This document shows, one piece after another, positions 32,541-43,043 of a stretch of DNA of 45,344 nucleotides. This stretch comes from Gymnopus androsaceus JB14. Its lineage: Eukaryota > Basidiomycota > Agaricomycetes > Agaricales > Omphalotaceae. The first letter of the stretch is position 1. Each line of letters starts with the position of its first letter. Where the stretch lies: NCBI GenBank assembly GCA_009733575.1, contig ML769763.1:1-45344 (forward strand), given 5' to 3'. The position numbers were made by a program, and so were the translations under genes. The notes beneath the pieces were generated by a model. It was not told the DNA's origin. It did not search any database and worked only from the letters and a program-made list of their open reading frames with translations.

Positions 32541-32904
32541 ACTCTAGAATCCTCGTAGAAGTCTATAATTATACCGACATCCTCTAGAGGGGACTGCTTT
32601 AAGCCTAATCATCTCTGGATTCTCTTGCAGCGTCGGAGTCGGAACCGGAGTCCTACTTCAACAAGACCGTTTTACAAGCTGTTGCAAACGGTCTTGGATC
32701 ACCTACCCCCTATCTGACAAGGCTGCTTGCGATCAAAAAACGGTCGATAATTACCGAATGCCGTGAATCTTATTCACTTACTTGCATTCAAAACGCTCAT
32801 GTATCTCCCCGCAATGGCAGCAGGCTTGGCTAGTCAGCCGAATGACAGGAAGTTCGAGTATAAAAGGATTCCCAGTACCCTCTAAAACCTCGTTCATTCC
32901 CAGC

Positions 32905-33396
32905 ATGAAGTCTTCACTTTAGTGCGTATGCCACCGCTTTCTCCGTCTTGCTACTCAACTTACAAAAATCTCCTTCAGTCTTCGCCTTCTCCTCATCTGC
33001 GCAGCGGGTATAACCCAAGTCAAAACCCTCCAAGTCGATGTACCATCCTCTTGGGAACGCCGATGCGATATCCCCGCTACAGTCACCCGCGACTTACCTG
33101 ACGACCCAGAGACATTCGCTGTTGCCTATATCGAAGACTCTCTGTCATTCACAAGCTTTTTCGCTACTCCGACGGATACCAGTTCAACGGCTCAAACGGT
33201 ATTGTTTGCGATTTCTACTCCAGGGTCAGTTGCTTTGATTCATGGGAGGGGATCATGGAAAACTCACCAACATCTCTTGTTTTGTGTTTCTAGGAGCTTT
33301 CACCTTGAAGTTACCGATCTTACTCATTCCGCAGTGCTAGCCACGAGTACGCAGTTCACTGTAACGAATTCAATCGATCCCTGCCCGCCAGTTTGA
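32905..33396 (+). CDS. small secreted protein, copy A
   Basis: ATG at 32905 starts a 17 nt first exon (MKSSL). Introns 32922-32978 and 33225-33293 splice in phase to an intact frame ending TGA at 33394-33396, giving 121 residues. The N-terminus MKSSLYLRLLLICAAGI is a clear secretory signal peptide. The mature part (VKTLQVDVPSSWERRCDIPA, TVTRDLPDDPETFAVAYIED, then SFHLEVTDLTH and QFTVTN) has the single-domain beta-sandwich pattern of many agaricomycete surface proteins, with LQVDVPSS at the start, TRDxxDDPETF in the middle and FTVTN at the end. I know no function for it. It has a tandem paralogue at 34783-35264. A spaced TATA-like TATAAAAGG precedes it near 32860. Confidence 0.75.
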
Positions 33397-33580
33397 ACGG
33401 CTTGACGCGAGTTATTTTTCCCGGTGCAATTGTTGATTGTACTCCAGGACATCCTAATCACGATGGAACTTTGATTCCAAATCTCATCGATTTATGTACT
33501 GGGAGAGCAAACGTTTCGCTTTTGAACCTGTGGATAACAGTCGTTTGTATATTTCAAGTTCGTCCGATACGTACAATATA
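33397..33580. other. intergenic part of copy A
   Basis: A spacer between the secreted-protein gene and the permease 3' end. Similarity to the matching spacer of copy B (35265-35470) is low up to about 33535 and then becomes nearly perfect. Confidence 0.6.
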
Positions 33581-34042
33581 TCAAACATTTTTCTCCGTAC
33601 TATCAATGTCGGAAACGCTTCCAGATGCATCTACATCAGACCCCGTATTCGTCACAACCGGACCCTTGAACCAATGGATTCCACCATAAACAGGGAAGTA
33701 ATAGTAGACCGTCGATAGAACCGTTACTCCTCCCATTACAAGCACCGTGTAGTTCATTGTCGCAGGACTTGGAACACCTGGCTCGGCGGGAAACAACAGG
33801 ACGATGCTCATGAGGAACATGAAGAGCACCGCAGCGATTGATATGGGCAAGCTCTGTAGAGGCAGCATCAGTGATAATTGAACCTTGTCGCCCCTTGTTC
33901 ACTTACTAATACACCCATATGAAATGGACCCTTCTCGAACTCACCTCCACCTATCCATCGGGCAACAATTACTGTGGAATAACACGAATACTGGCCTAGG
34001 ACAGCCAGAGCGAATATTGCACTACTCGCAGCGTTTCACCGT
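33581..34042 (-). pseudogene. amino acid permease, truncated 3' end (copy A)
   Basis: The reverse strand encodes the last about 95 residues of the permease at 35471-37642 with almost no change (LPISIAAVLFMFLMSIVLLF, TYYYFP-type motif, VSDIDSTEKNV at the end). A further exon piece (WIGGGEFEKGPF region near 33930) follows across a short intron. It stops abruptly at about 34042, where HAUS1 sequence of copy B begins, and has no start or transport core. It is a by-product of the tandem duplication. Confidence 0.85.
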
Positions 34043-34043
34043 C

Positions 34044-34540
34044 GGATCGAATTGTGCTAATTGAGATTGGTATTCTTTCGCTTTACGAATGATTCCCTGC
34101 CAACGACGGTCGAGGGCTTCTGCTGTTTCTGAAGCCTCTGATCCGAGTCCCTCAGCTAACAGCGAAGACCATTTCTATATAAGAGCAAGTTCCGATTCTA
34201 CCTCGGCCAAGTGACTCTGCAGCTCTACTTTAACGAAGGCGGCGCGATGAAGAGAAAGTTTGAGATTGAGACGTCGAGTAGAAAGATGAGTGAGAGCTTG
34301 GGTGAAACTATGGGGCCCGTCTTTCAAAGAGAGCGCACAAAAAAGACAGCAACGTACGCGATTAAAGATGGATCTTCAATCTCCAGTGTCTCTGCAGCCC
34401 GTACTAACGATTCAAGCCGAGATTCAGTTGAAGGATTTGATTGAACGTCCTGTAATGCCTTTATCATCTATAGATGATCCTTTGCAGTTCATGAGCGCCG
34501 TCTAATTAGTAATTTAGGCGTTCGTCCAAAACTTCTGCCA
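34044..34540 (-). pseudogene. HAUS1 fragment (copy B)
   Basis: A nucleotide-level copy of 31992-32520 with about one difference in ten bases, including GAGATTGGTATTCTTTCGCT and GGCGGCGCGATGAAGAGAAA. The coding sense is the reverse strand. It lacks the HAUS1 3' exon and part of the 5' region and contains several frame changes. Confidence 0.85.
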
Positions 34541-34782
34541 TCGTCTCTCCAGCTGCTTTTACTAGTACTTGCCAACGGTCTTGAATCACCTACCCCTAAC
34601 AGACTGCTAGCGTCAGAAAACGGTCGATTACCGCGTGCCCTGAATCTTATTCACTTGCTTACACCCAAAACGTTCGTGTATCACCGCCCAACGGCAGCGA
34701 TGAGCTTGGCGGGTCAGCTGAATGGCAGCAATATCGAGTATAAGGTTCTTCAGTACCTTCCAAAATCTCTCTTGTTCCCAAC

Positions 34783-35264
34783 ATGAAGTCTTCACTTTAG
34801 TGCGTATGACCGCTTTCTCCATCTTGCTACTCAACTCAGAAAACCTCTCCTTCAGTCTTCGCCTTCTCCTCATCTGTGCAGCGGGTATAGTCCAGGTCAA
34901 AACCCTCCAAGTCGATGTACCATCCTCTGTGGAACGCCGATGCCAAATACCCGCTACAATCACCCGCGACTCAGATGACGACCCAGAGACATTCGTTGTT
35001 GCCTATGTCGTAGACCCTCTGTCATTCACAGAGTTTGTCGCTACTCCGACGGATACCAGCCCAACGCCGCAAACGGTACTGTTTTCGATTGCTAGTCCAG
35101 GGTCAGTTACTTTGGTTCAAAGGAGAGAATCATGAAAAATTTACGAATATCTGTTGTTCTGTTTTTCTAGGCTCTTTCACCTTGAAGTTACCGATGATAC
35201 TCACACCGCAGTGCTAGCTACGAGTACGCCGTTCACTGTAACGAATTCAATCAATCCTTGTTAG
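34783..35264 (+). CDS. small secreted protein, copy B
   Basis: A paralogue of 32905-33396 with the same three-exon layout: ATG at 34783, a 17 nt first exon, introns of about 55 and 68 bp, and TAG at 35262-35264. The frame is intact and predicts about 117 residues. The signal peptide is nearly identical (MKSSLYLRLLLICAAGI), but the mature part differs at many positions: VERRCQIPATITRDSDDDPE against WERRCDIPATVTRDLPDDPE, and EFVATPTDTSPTPQTV against SFFATPTDTSSTAQTV. It ends earlier (SINPC). Both copies kept splice sites and frame, which suggests use, while the mature domain changed. A TATA-like ATATCGAGTATAAGG lies upstream near 34730. Confidence 0.75.
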
Positions 35265-35470
35265 CTAGAGTGCGCTGCTTGACGTGAGTTTCTTCCTCGA
35301 TGTAATGATAGGTTCATTGTTGATTGTACTCCAGGACATACTAATTACGATGGGACTCTTATTCCACATCTCATCTTTTACTGTACGGGGAGAATATACC
35401 TTTCGCTCTTGATCCTGTGGATAACCGTCGTCGTTTGTATATTTCAAGTTAGTCCGATACGTACAATATA

Positions 35471-37642
35471 TCAAACATTTTTCTCCGTACTATCAATGTC
35501 GGAAACGCTTCCAGACGCACCTACATCAGACCCCGTATTCGTCACAACCGGACCCTTGAACCAATGAATTCCACCATAAACAGGGAAGTAATAGTAGACC
35601 GTCGATAGAACCGTTACTCCTCCCATTACAAGCACCGTGTAGTTCATTGTCGCAGGACTTGGAACACCTGGCTCGGCGGGGAACAACAGGACAATGCTCA
35701 TGAGGAACATGAAGAGCACCGCAGCGATTGATATGGGCAAGCTCTGTAGAGGCAGCGTCAGTAATAAGTAAACATTGTCGCTCCCTTGTTCACTTACTAA
35801 TACACCCATGTGAAATGGACCCTTCTCAAACTCACCCCCACCTATCCATCGGGCAACAATTGCTGTGGAATAACACGAATACTGGCCTACGACAGCCAGA
35901 GCAAATATTGCACTGCTCGCAGCGTTTCCTGCAAGAGGAATCAACCCAAGGAGGGAACCAACGGTGACGGAGAACCAAACACAGCGAGTGGGTACGGAGA
36001 GCGATGTGTTGACATAGTAGAGATATTTTGAGAACGGTAATGCACCTGTTGAGGTTTGGATGAATACAACGCAGAATATAGCATTGTACAAGGAACGCAC
36101 CGTCTCGGCTGAAAGCAAATACTTGTCTAGAGGAAGATACAAGCTTGTACAAGTTGAGGAAGATTCGGTGTAAATCAAATGTGGATTGAGTGCTTACCAT
36201 GCTTGTACCCATCATAAATTGAGCAATGATTAGCACCGTCCACAGGCCTAATGTGCCACGTTGACCCAGTCCATTGAAGAATATCTTGGAGTATATCCGT
36301 CATCAGTGGCGAGAAAAATGATTGAAAGAGAAGACATACCGTAGCCAAAGGTTGACCGATCGAATTAGACAAAATAGCATCCATATCTTGTCCCATATTG
36401 AACGATATAGATACGTTGATCGCTAGAAACAGGAAAGTCAGTAAAGACTGGTGTAAATGAGCTAGAAGACATACCCCATCCCAATATACACGTTGTGGCC
36501 GTCGAAAGTATAACAGCCCAAGGAATAGCTACACTGGCGTTTCTAGCTTCCTCACCTATATGGACTGTAGAATCAAAGCCTCCGACAACCCACAGGGGCG
36601 CGAGGAATCCAACGATGAACGCAAAACCGTCCGGCCAAGTCGATACTAATAATCCATGGAGTGATCGTTAGTGCACTACACAGATCGATACTTGGATAGT
36701 TCCTTACAGTTCTCGAAACTCCCCAATGCGTACTTTGCGTCATTTTTGAACTCGGTAGGCGTATTCGCTGGCATGCCAAAGATAACTGCGAAGCATAGAC
36801 TATAATCACAATGAGCTGAATTCAATATCCCAATAAAATTAAAAGAGAGAAGGGAAACTCACCCAACATTGACCAAAATATAGACTATTTGCAACCTTGC
36901 AATGATCTTGGTAGCAAAGCTGCATAAAACGGCTTCCGCAACCATAACGGCCACAAAGACACCACTAAATTACCAGTGTTGGGTGAGTATGTACAGTCTA
37001 GAAGGTTTAGGACTCACTAAGTTTGGAAGACGGTCGCCTCAAAAGTCATATTAGACCCAATACTGGCAGCTGCCATTATCTGCACGGCACACCCCCAGTT
37101 GATGCCCTAAGTCCATGTTTAAACAAAGATCAACTGCAGCAAAGAATTCCCTTACAGTAAGCCCGGCAACATATGCAATAGTGTCAAGGTCTGAATAACA
37201 CCGTCATCAGAGGCAAGTAAGGTGTGGGCGGCGAAGCACGTACATCCCAAGAGCCAAGAAAGATAGTTACGATAGTTGGGGGACGAGAACTTGAACGTCC
37301 AGTAATAGACCCCTCCAGAAGTCGGTGCAGCCGATCCAAGTTCAGCAATCGCCGTGGCAATGAACATGAGGAAACCGAGCAAACCGCCCATCCCATACAA
37401 GACTAACAGGCCCCCCATAAGGGATTGAGTATACGAGAACTGATCTATACGAGAGAGGGAAGGTAAGCTTAGAGAACAGTAAATGAGGAGGACGAATACT
37501 TGCGCGATAGAAGGTAAAACACCCTGAATCGAAAATGCTATTCCAAAGAGCTCCAAATCCCAAAATCACGCTTGAATTCTTGTTTGTAGCCGAGCTGCGC
37601 GAGTAACAACTCGTCTTTAGCCTTGGATTCTGCCTTAGACAT
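35471..37642 (-). CDS. amino acid permease, APC superfamily
   Basis: A plasma or vacuolar membrane transporter of the fungal GABA/choline-type amino acid permease group. The start MSKAESKAKDELLLAQLGYK is at 37642. Then come ELFGIAFSIQGVLPSIAQ, FSYTQSLMGGLLVLYGMGGL, IATAIAELGSAAPTSGGVYY (family motif ELxSAxPTSGGxYYW), YWTFKFSSPNYRNYLSWLLG, WGCAVQIMAAASIG, GFDSTVHIGEEARNASVAIP (motif), ISFNMGQDMDAILSNSIGQP, AETVRSLYNAIFCVVFIQTS, YYVNTSLSVPTRCVWFSVTV and the end VSDIDSTEKNV at 35471. About ten introns of roughly 50-70 bp interrupt it. Around 12 hydrophobic segments fit the family. One base seems missing near 37553 (TGGAGCTC where TGGGAGCTC would keep frame); otherwise it is intact. Its 3' end is duplicated at 33581. 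Confidence 0.88.
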
Positions 37643-37853
37643 GGTCGAGATAAAGGAAGACGAAAGGAACGAAATGTATCCGAAGCCACTGAGAGAACGC
37701 TTATCTATTGGCTCTTGAATACGTAGTGAGATGAGTGCAGTCATGGGTTCATGAATGACAGACAAGTGCTAGAACAGACTGAACAGGATTCATTGACAAG
37801 TGTCTCGATGAGCGACTGACTTCATAAGGAGGATACAATTTTTGTTTCCTTAT

Positions 37854-39937
37854 TTAATCAGCGTCAACGGGGTTCCAGCTAACCGCCCCCGCCTTTCCTC
37901 TATTCAAAGCATCCAGGCGTATCATATCATCAGTGTCCAACTCAAAGTCAAAGATCTGGGCGTTTGAGTGAATGCGAGAGGGTGTAGCGCTTTTCGGGAG
38001 GGGTATGTACCTGGACATAGGAACTCAGGAAATAGACTCGATTCCAGTAGCCGGAGTGACTCACACCAACGTTTGATGATAGTCGATCAAAGTGCCGCGA
38101 ACGCGGCGACTGGTAAATAATCCCGCGTTTTAGGATGGTTACCCTAAGCGCCCGTCCCTGCCAACTCAACTTGTAATTTTCGCAGATACTCTGAAAATTA
38201 TTTTGGATATCTGCATAAGTTCTTATATGAGAAGATGCGAATTTTCAATGCAAATAAAAACCTATTAGTTTTTATCTTAAGAGCTTAAGAAATGCGATAG
38301 TAATCCACGGATTATCATGAAACCAATCACTTGACATCACAACATTGTTGCAATGTCGAGCTCCAGTTTGGCCTCCAGTAAGCAGATTTTGGCGAAGGAC
38401 TCAAAGGAAACAGTGCTAAATACAAGAAAATGCCATAGGAGCTATGAAATATAAATTTATTTGCATTCTAAACCAGCTCATACACAGAGTTAGAACATTG
38501 AACACCTCGGATAGTGACATTGGCTGTTTCTTCATTAATCTTCTTGATAAATTCAGCTGTGGAGAGCAGAGATCTTATATTGAGGCCAAAAAAACTAATA
38601 GCCTTGATTTCTAGATGTATTCTGGATGTATCCACTACTTAGATGTGGAGGAATCGAAAATAATTTTCTGGCAAATGCGATTTCGCTAGTCGAGTTGAGA
38701 GGGACGGGCGCTTAGGGTAACCGTACTAAAACCGGAGATTATGTACCAGTCGGTTGTACAGCCCGCCACTTCGATCGACTGTCATTTGAAGTGGAAAAAA
38801 CGGGCGCACAGCCGACGGGAACGAGTCTACTCAGGAAATGGAAACATCAGAAGAACCATCCGCACCCTTTCTGAAGAGACCATCGAATAAAATTTGCGGC
38901 TGGTTCTCGCCTGTGCTGTCGATGAAGTATGTTAGATTGCAACGTGCCTAAGGCACATCTCTGGAACAAACCTTGGCTGCGATAGAAGCAAAGACCTCAT
39001 GATCCATTTTCCGCGAACGATGGGGCAATAGGCTTGTACGATGATGGAATGCTTTTCACAGTACTCAACGATAGACTTTTGCTGACAGATCGGATGTAGC
39101 TGGCGAACAAACAGAGATTACTGTTGAGCAGGCGAGCGGATACAGTTAAACGCACCTCGATTTGGTTAACAGCAGGCATTTCGTATCCCGCAATGTGGAT
39201 TTCTTCCAGATGCTTTACGTTGCTGGACGAGCACAATCCATGAGTTGGAAACCAAAGGAGTATGAGGGAACATACTAATTTGATACTCCCACTGTTCTGA
39301 TCTTTCCAGCGACTTTACATTCCAGCAAGGCTTTGTACGTTGCGAGGCGCTTCTCTGTTCCAGACATGGGGTCATGAATAAGAAAAAGGTCTATATAATC
39401 TGCAACATCATTAGTTTGGTATAGAAACTAGAGAAGCAGACGTACCAAATCCGAACTGCTGCAGCGACCAATCAACTCCCCTAAGCGTGAGGTCATAGCC
39501 ATGGTCTCCGGAAACACATTTGGTCGCTGGTAACAAAAAAGTAAGTACAATCAAGATGAAAGGAAATGACAAAGAAATCTGATACTCACTGATGAAAACA
39601 TCCGATCTCTCCAAGCCACTTTCACGAACAGCTTCGCCAACAGCATCTTCGTTTCTGTACGTCTGAGCTGAATCTATATGCCTACGATTCCTTCGGCATA
39701 CAAAAGAGATAATCTTCAAAATGATTATACCTATATCCTGCTTTAAATGCTGCAATGCATGCTGGCTTTGCGTCGTAGTTCCGGAAAACACCAAAGCCTA
39801 GGATGGGCATATCATGGCCTGCGTGCATTGCATAAGATCCAGGAGAGAAAGAGAGAGAGGTTAACGTAGGTAGAAGTACCTGATGATAGCTTGACCGTAG
39901 AAGAGATAGAATCCAGCGTGAATTCGGGAATGGACAT
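37854..39937 (-). CDS. aldo/keto reductase, intron carrying a transposon (one frameshift)
   Basis: An NAD(P)H-dependent carbonyl reductase of the aldo/keto reductase family. ATG at 39937: MSIPEFTLDSISSTVKLSSG, then HDMPILGFGVFRN, AGYRHIDSAQTYRNEDAVGE (Asp and Tyr of the catalytic site), TTKCVSGDHGYDL (catalytic Lys), YIDLFLIHDPMSGTEKR (His), GKIRTVGVSNYNVKHLEEIH, AVNQIELHPICQQKSIVEYC and YCPIVRGK. Then ANFIRWSLQKG and, after an 855 bp intron (38011-38865), YIPLPKSATPSRIHSNAQIF (the cofactor motif PKS.TPSRI) to the stop at 37854-37856. Smaller introns are about 47-65 bp. One base appears missing at about 39004 (a G in the TGGAT context), which shifts the frame. The large intron holds a 795 bp element; without it the intron would be 49 bp. 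Confidence 0.88.
38034..38828. mobile_element. Mutator-like non-autonomous element in an intron
   Basis: The ends are AGACTCG / CGAGTCT. Inverted repeats of about 137 bp at roughly three-quarters identity share the blocks AGTCGATC, CGACTGGTA and GGTTACCCTAAGCGCCCGTC. Directly outside lie 11 bp direct repeats ACTCAGGAAAT (38023-38033 and 38829-38839). Long inverted repeats with a 9-11 bp target-site duplication are the hallmark of MULE-type transposons. The interior (about 520 bp, AT-rich) has no transposase. It sits wholly inside intron 38011-38865 of the aldo/keto reductase. Confidence 0.85.
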
Positions 39938-40337
39938 GGTAATATAAGGTGAGCAATTGAGATTCGTTGTTAGTTCTGCATTTGCGATTTGAGGTTCGGT
40001 TTAAGTAGTTAGGTGAAGGTTGGCATGGTGTTATTCATCTGCAGCGCGAATAGGAAAGATGGGTCAGAACTGTTTAGTTGTTGTGGCTGAAGTGGAAAGA
40101 AGGAAGAATGACGCGATACATGTCGCGTCATTTAAGTTAGCCGCCCGGTTGAGATCTCTCGTAACGTAACTAACCTTACAAAATTCAAGCACAGAAACAG
40201 CTGCATTGATCATCAGAGTGTATAATCAATCGAATGAATTGCACACAGGTTCAACAATCAACCCCAGTGAAAAGTGACACGTCTCGGATCAAGCGGTGTC
40301 AAGGGAAATCATTTTTCCACACAAGTCAGAATGAGCG
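39938..40337. other. no recognisable gene
   Basis: The upstream region of the reductase gene (its 5' leader lies near 39938-40020 on the reverse strand). No TATA box is obvious. The last 130 bases before the hAT-like element encode nothing recognisable. Confidence 0.4.
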
Positions 40338-40345
40338 CCGCGAAG

Positions 40346-40880
40346 CAGTGTTTTCACCTAAGGGGTTATTAAGGGAATTTTTTGATCCTAAGGTCTTAAA
40401 CCTTATTAAGGGCAATTTAAGGGTGTTATTTAAGGGTTAATTAAGGGTGCAAAAAATTACAAAAAATTACCACTTCAGGCATTACGGTACCACCAAAAGA
40501 TCTATACTACTCCATGTAATTACCCCAGAGCTCTCAAACTCACTTTTATTGAGTGCCTCATCCAAATAATGTGCTGTTTCAACCAATTTCTTAATCATGC
40601 ATCACGTCCAAAAAAAATCAGAAAGTGGCAATGATTCTTTGTCCAATTTTCCGAGTTTTTTTTGTATTATTCATTCTATATTTTTCCAAAGTCAGCCAAA
40701 GTCAGCTTGTAAAGATTTTCAGAGATTTTGACGCCCCTGCACCTACTGAGTTATCATGTGAATTTTGCTAAGCGCCCTTAATTAAGACTTAGGACTTTTA
40801 CTGATTCAAGCTAAGGGTTAGGCTTAAGGGTATATTAAGTCTTAAGTTAAGTTAAGACTTAGGGCTTAATGAGAACACTG
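40346..40880. mobile_element. hAT-like MITE, 535 bp
   Basis: Starts CAGTGTTTTCACCTAAG and ends CTTAATGAGAACACTG, so the termini are imperfect inverted repeats beginning CAGTGTT. The 8 bp CCGCGAAG occurs immediately on both sides (40338-40345 and 40881-40888). An 8 bp target duplication with CAGTG-type ends is characteristic of hAT transposons. The subterminal regions are crowded with TTAAGGG / CCCTTAA and CTAAGTCTTAA motifs, probable transposase-binding repeats. No gene lies inside. Confidence 0.85.
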
Positions 40881-40888
40881 CCGCGAAG

Positions 40889-41900
40889 GCATATCAAGAC
40901 GTTTTCACTTCTCTTGTCGAGCACCAGGAAGCCCCGTAGGGCGACATGAAGAAAACTCATATATATTTCTAATATATCGTACTTTAAACTATTTCCAAGT
41001 CCTGCATCCCCTCCCAAAATCAGTCTTTCCCAATGCCTAAAGACACTCAGGAAAGGTTTTGCGATTGTCCTTGATACTGTAAAGTTCGAAAAAGTGTCTC
41101 GAGACGAACATATGAAGAGCACGCACCGTATCACAATCAACTCAGTGCTAACTCAGTAGCTTCCGCTAATTGTTCTACACATGTTAATGTCGACAAAAGA
41201 AGGGATCTGGGAATGATGAGAATGGAGAGCCACTGTTACGTGTATGTGGCTTTGCACTGAATGATTTTCATTACTCACGAAGTTTTATATTCTAGCCTAA
41301 CAAAGAACACAATTATCTACCTCCCGAACGCGACAATCTATCTCCTGAACATGACAATCCACTGCCTGAACGCAACAAGCCAAGTACTTTCATTTATATT
41401 CATGTATTCACGGGATGCACTCACAGGGCTCTGGTGATATTACAGTCCAAGCTGTAGTACCTTGTAAGTCTCCATTCTCTCTGCTCTGAACATAGCAATA
41501 ACTCACCAAAATGCTCAATAGCTTCTGAATAGTATTGAAATGAATAACTTGTATACATAGTGATAGTCTAGCAACCATTGTACGAGGCTGATACCTATGA
41601 AAATGAAATGTTGTATTATATGGAGTGTACAATTGACTACAGTAGCGATTATAAGATCAAGCCATATTGAGGCAAAACCCTTCAATTAGTTTCCCTGGTC
41701 TGTGATCTGGCTTGAAAGTTTGGCAAAATTTCAAGAAATTTCGCGGGCCATTTTTCCCTCCATTGTGCTCGATCTCAGACGTGTCACTTTTCACTGGGAA
41801 TCAACCAGGAATACATATTTACTCAGTGCGACAAGAAGCTCAGCCCAACCACAAGAATTGGGCAATTGCACATTCAGGACATTGCTATCAAAAGGTTTTG
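40889..41900. other. no recognisable gene
   Basis: Short frames only. A degenerate repeat with TCTCCTGAACATGACAATC and CGCAACAAG / CGACAATC lies near 41320-41385. Otherwise unremarkable AT-rich sequence. Confidence 0.4.
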
Positions 41901-41909
41901 ACAAGAATC

Positions 41910-42420
41910 TCATCTGGTCTCTAGCATCTCAGCCCCAAGGTTGAGGATATGCGAATGCGTGCGTTTCTCTGCGAAACACATTTCGCTACGCAGTGTCCTG
42001 AGTGGAGAAGTTGGCCCGCAACATGCCCTGGAAGGTGTCAGCAGCATATTTGGTTGTAGATGAATGACACTTCCAAGTGGATGACAAAGGAATGAAACAA
42101 ACGAGCTGGTTCTGCCATGAGCTCGCAGCAATTTGCCTGGGCCCTCTACTTTCCTTGGAGACTCTGTCCATCACCGAGGGAAGAGATTTTCTGCAGCAAG
42201 TCGCATTATGGAAATATGTGGGTACCGCATTACACCAAAGGCTTTTAGAATAGGAATCGTTGTTTGTTCATGAACAAACTTCATTGTGGCAACTTCTATG
42301 CTACCCGGAATCTTGACAAAATGAAATGCCCAAGGGTAACTGAGAAAGAAAATTTCAACATTGGATAGCAGGGACAAGTGCTATTCTGACCAAGTATTGC
42401 ATATTTTTGCAGACAAGAAT
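41910..42420 (-). pseudogene. aminoglycoside-phosphotransferase-like kinase fragment
   Basis: The reverse strand reads SYPWAFHFVKIPGSIEVATM then KFVHEQTTIPILKAF (about 42360-42240). A short intron is followed by SLGDGQSLQGK and other pieces (RSEMCFAEKRTHSHIL near 41965). The EVATMxFVxxxTTIPxPKV pattern is the start of the fungal APH / choline-kinase-like fold family, which is widespread and mostly of unknown substrate. At least two frame changes and stops are needed, and the catalytic HGDxxxxN and DxE motifs do not appear, so only a remnant is left. The downstream boundary is a guess. Confidence 0.45.
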
Positions 42421-43043
42421 TTCAAAGTCTAGCACTTACCAATGGCGCTTCACTTTGTCCTCTTTGTATGTTCAAGAGTCAAGACTTCACATTCAGTCTG
42501 TGATACAACTCTTCAAACTCTCTTACAGATAGACAAGTCTAGCTAAATATATCAAGATAGATACAGTGACAGCAACTATTGATGAACCACCCCAAATTGG
42601 GAAAGTATCTTCTTTTACACTCATATTGTAAAATACAATGTCAAGTGTATATAAAATATCTTTCAGCATTCTAAACAGTTCCTATGGCTAGTAGCAAGCC
42701 TGAAACCATTACAATGACAATTTAAATACCCTTTGGGTGGTTCATCAATAGTTGCTTTCACTGTAATCAGATTTGTGATGGCTTGCTGCTCGAGCGCAGC
42801 GTCCCCAGCTGGACTCTGGACTGCAGGCAATGCTGCTTTTTGATAGGCCATTCCGCATAAAAATGCGTTGAAAACTCTTCACTTGCCCAGATAGTCTCAC
42901 ACCATCTCCTCCAGGTTCCGCCGGACGGTCCCATTCATCTGAATCTTTGTTGTAAACATTGCTTGGTTGATCATTCTCTACCTACACAAATTTCTTTTCA
43001 TTGAATTCAGGTTGATCTTGAACTCCCCTTCTCCCTTCACATA
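42421..43043. other. no gene; probable promoter of the next ORF
   Basis: The only notable feature is the pyrimidine-rich stretch (CCCCTTCTCCCTTCACATA) directly before the ATG at 43044. Confidence 0.35.

Larger units (their letters stand above)
31992..34042. repeat. tandem duplication, copy A
   Basis: It runs from inside HAUS1 (TCGGATCGAGTTGTGCCAATT near 31990) to inside the permease (GCACTACTCGCAGCGTTTC near 34040). It contains a HAUS1 5' part, the secreted-protein gene A and the permease 3' end. The same order recurs at 34044-35928. The junction near 34043 joins permease to HAUS1 sequence directly. Confidence 0.9.
34044..35928. repeat. tandem duplication, copy B
   Basis: The same order as copy A: HAUS1 fragment, secreted-protein gene, permease 3' end. 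At the right the sequence continues into the full-length permease, so this is the original permease position, while copy A's HAUS1 end continues into the full HAUS1 gene. Confidence 0.9.
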
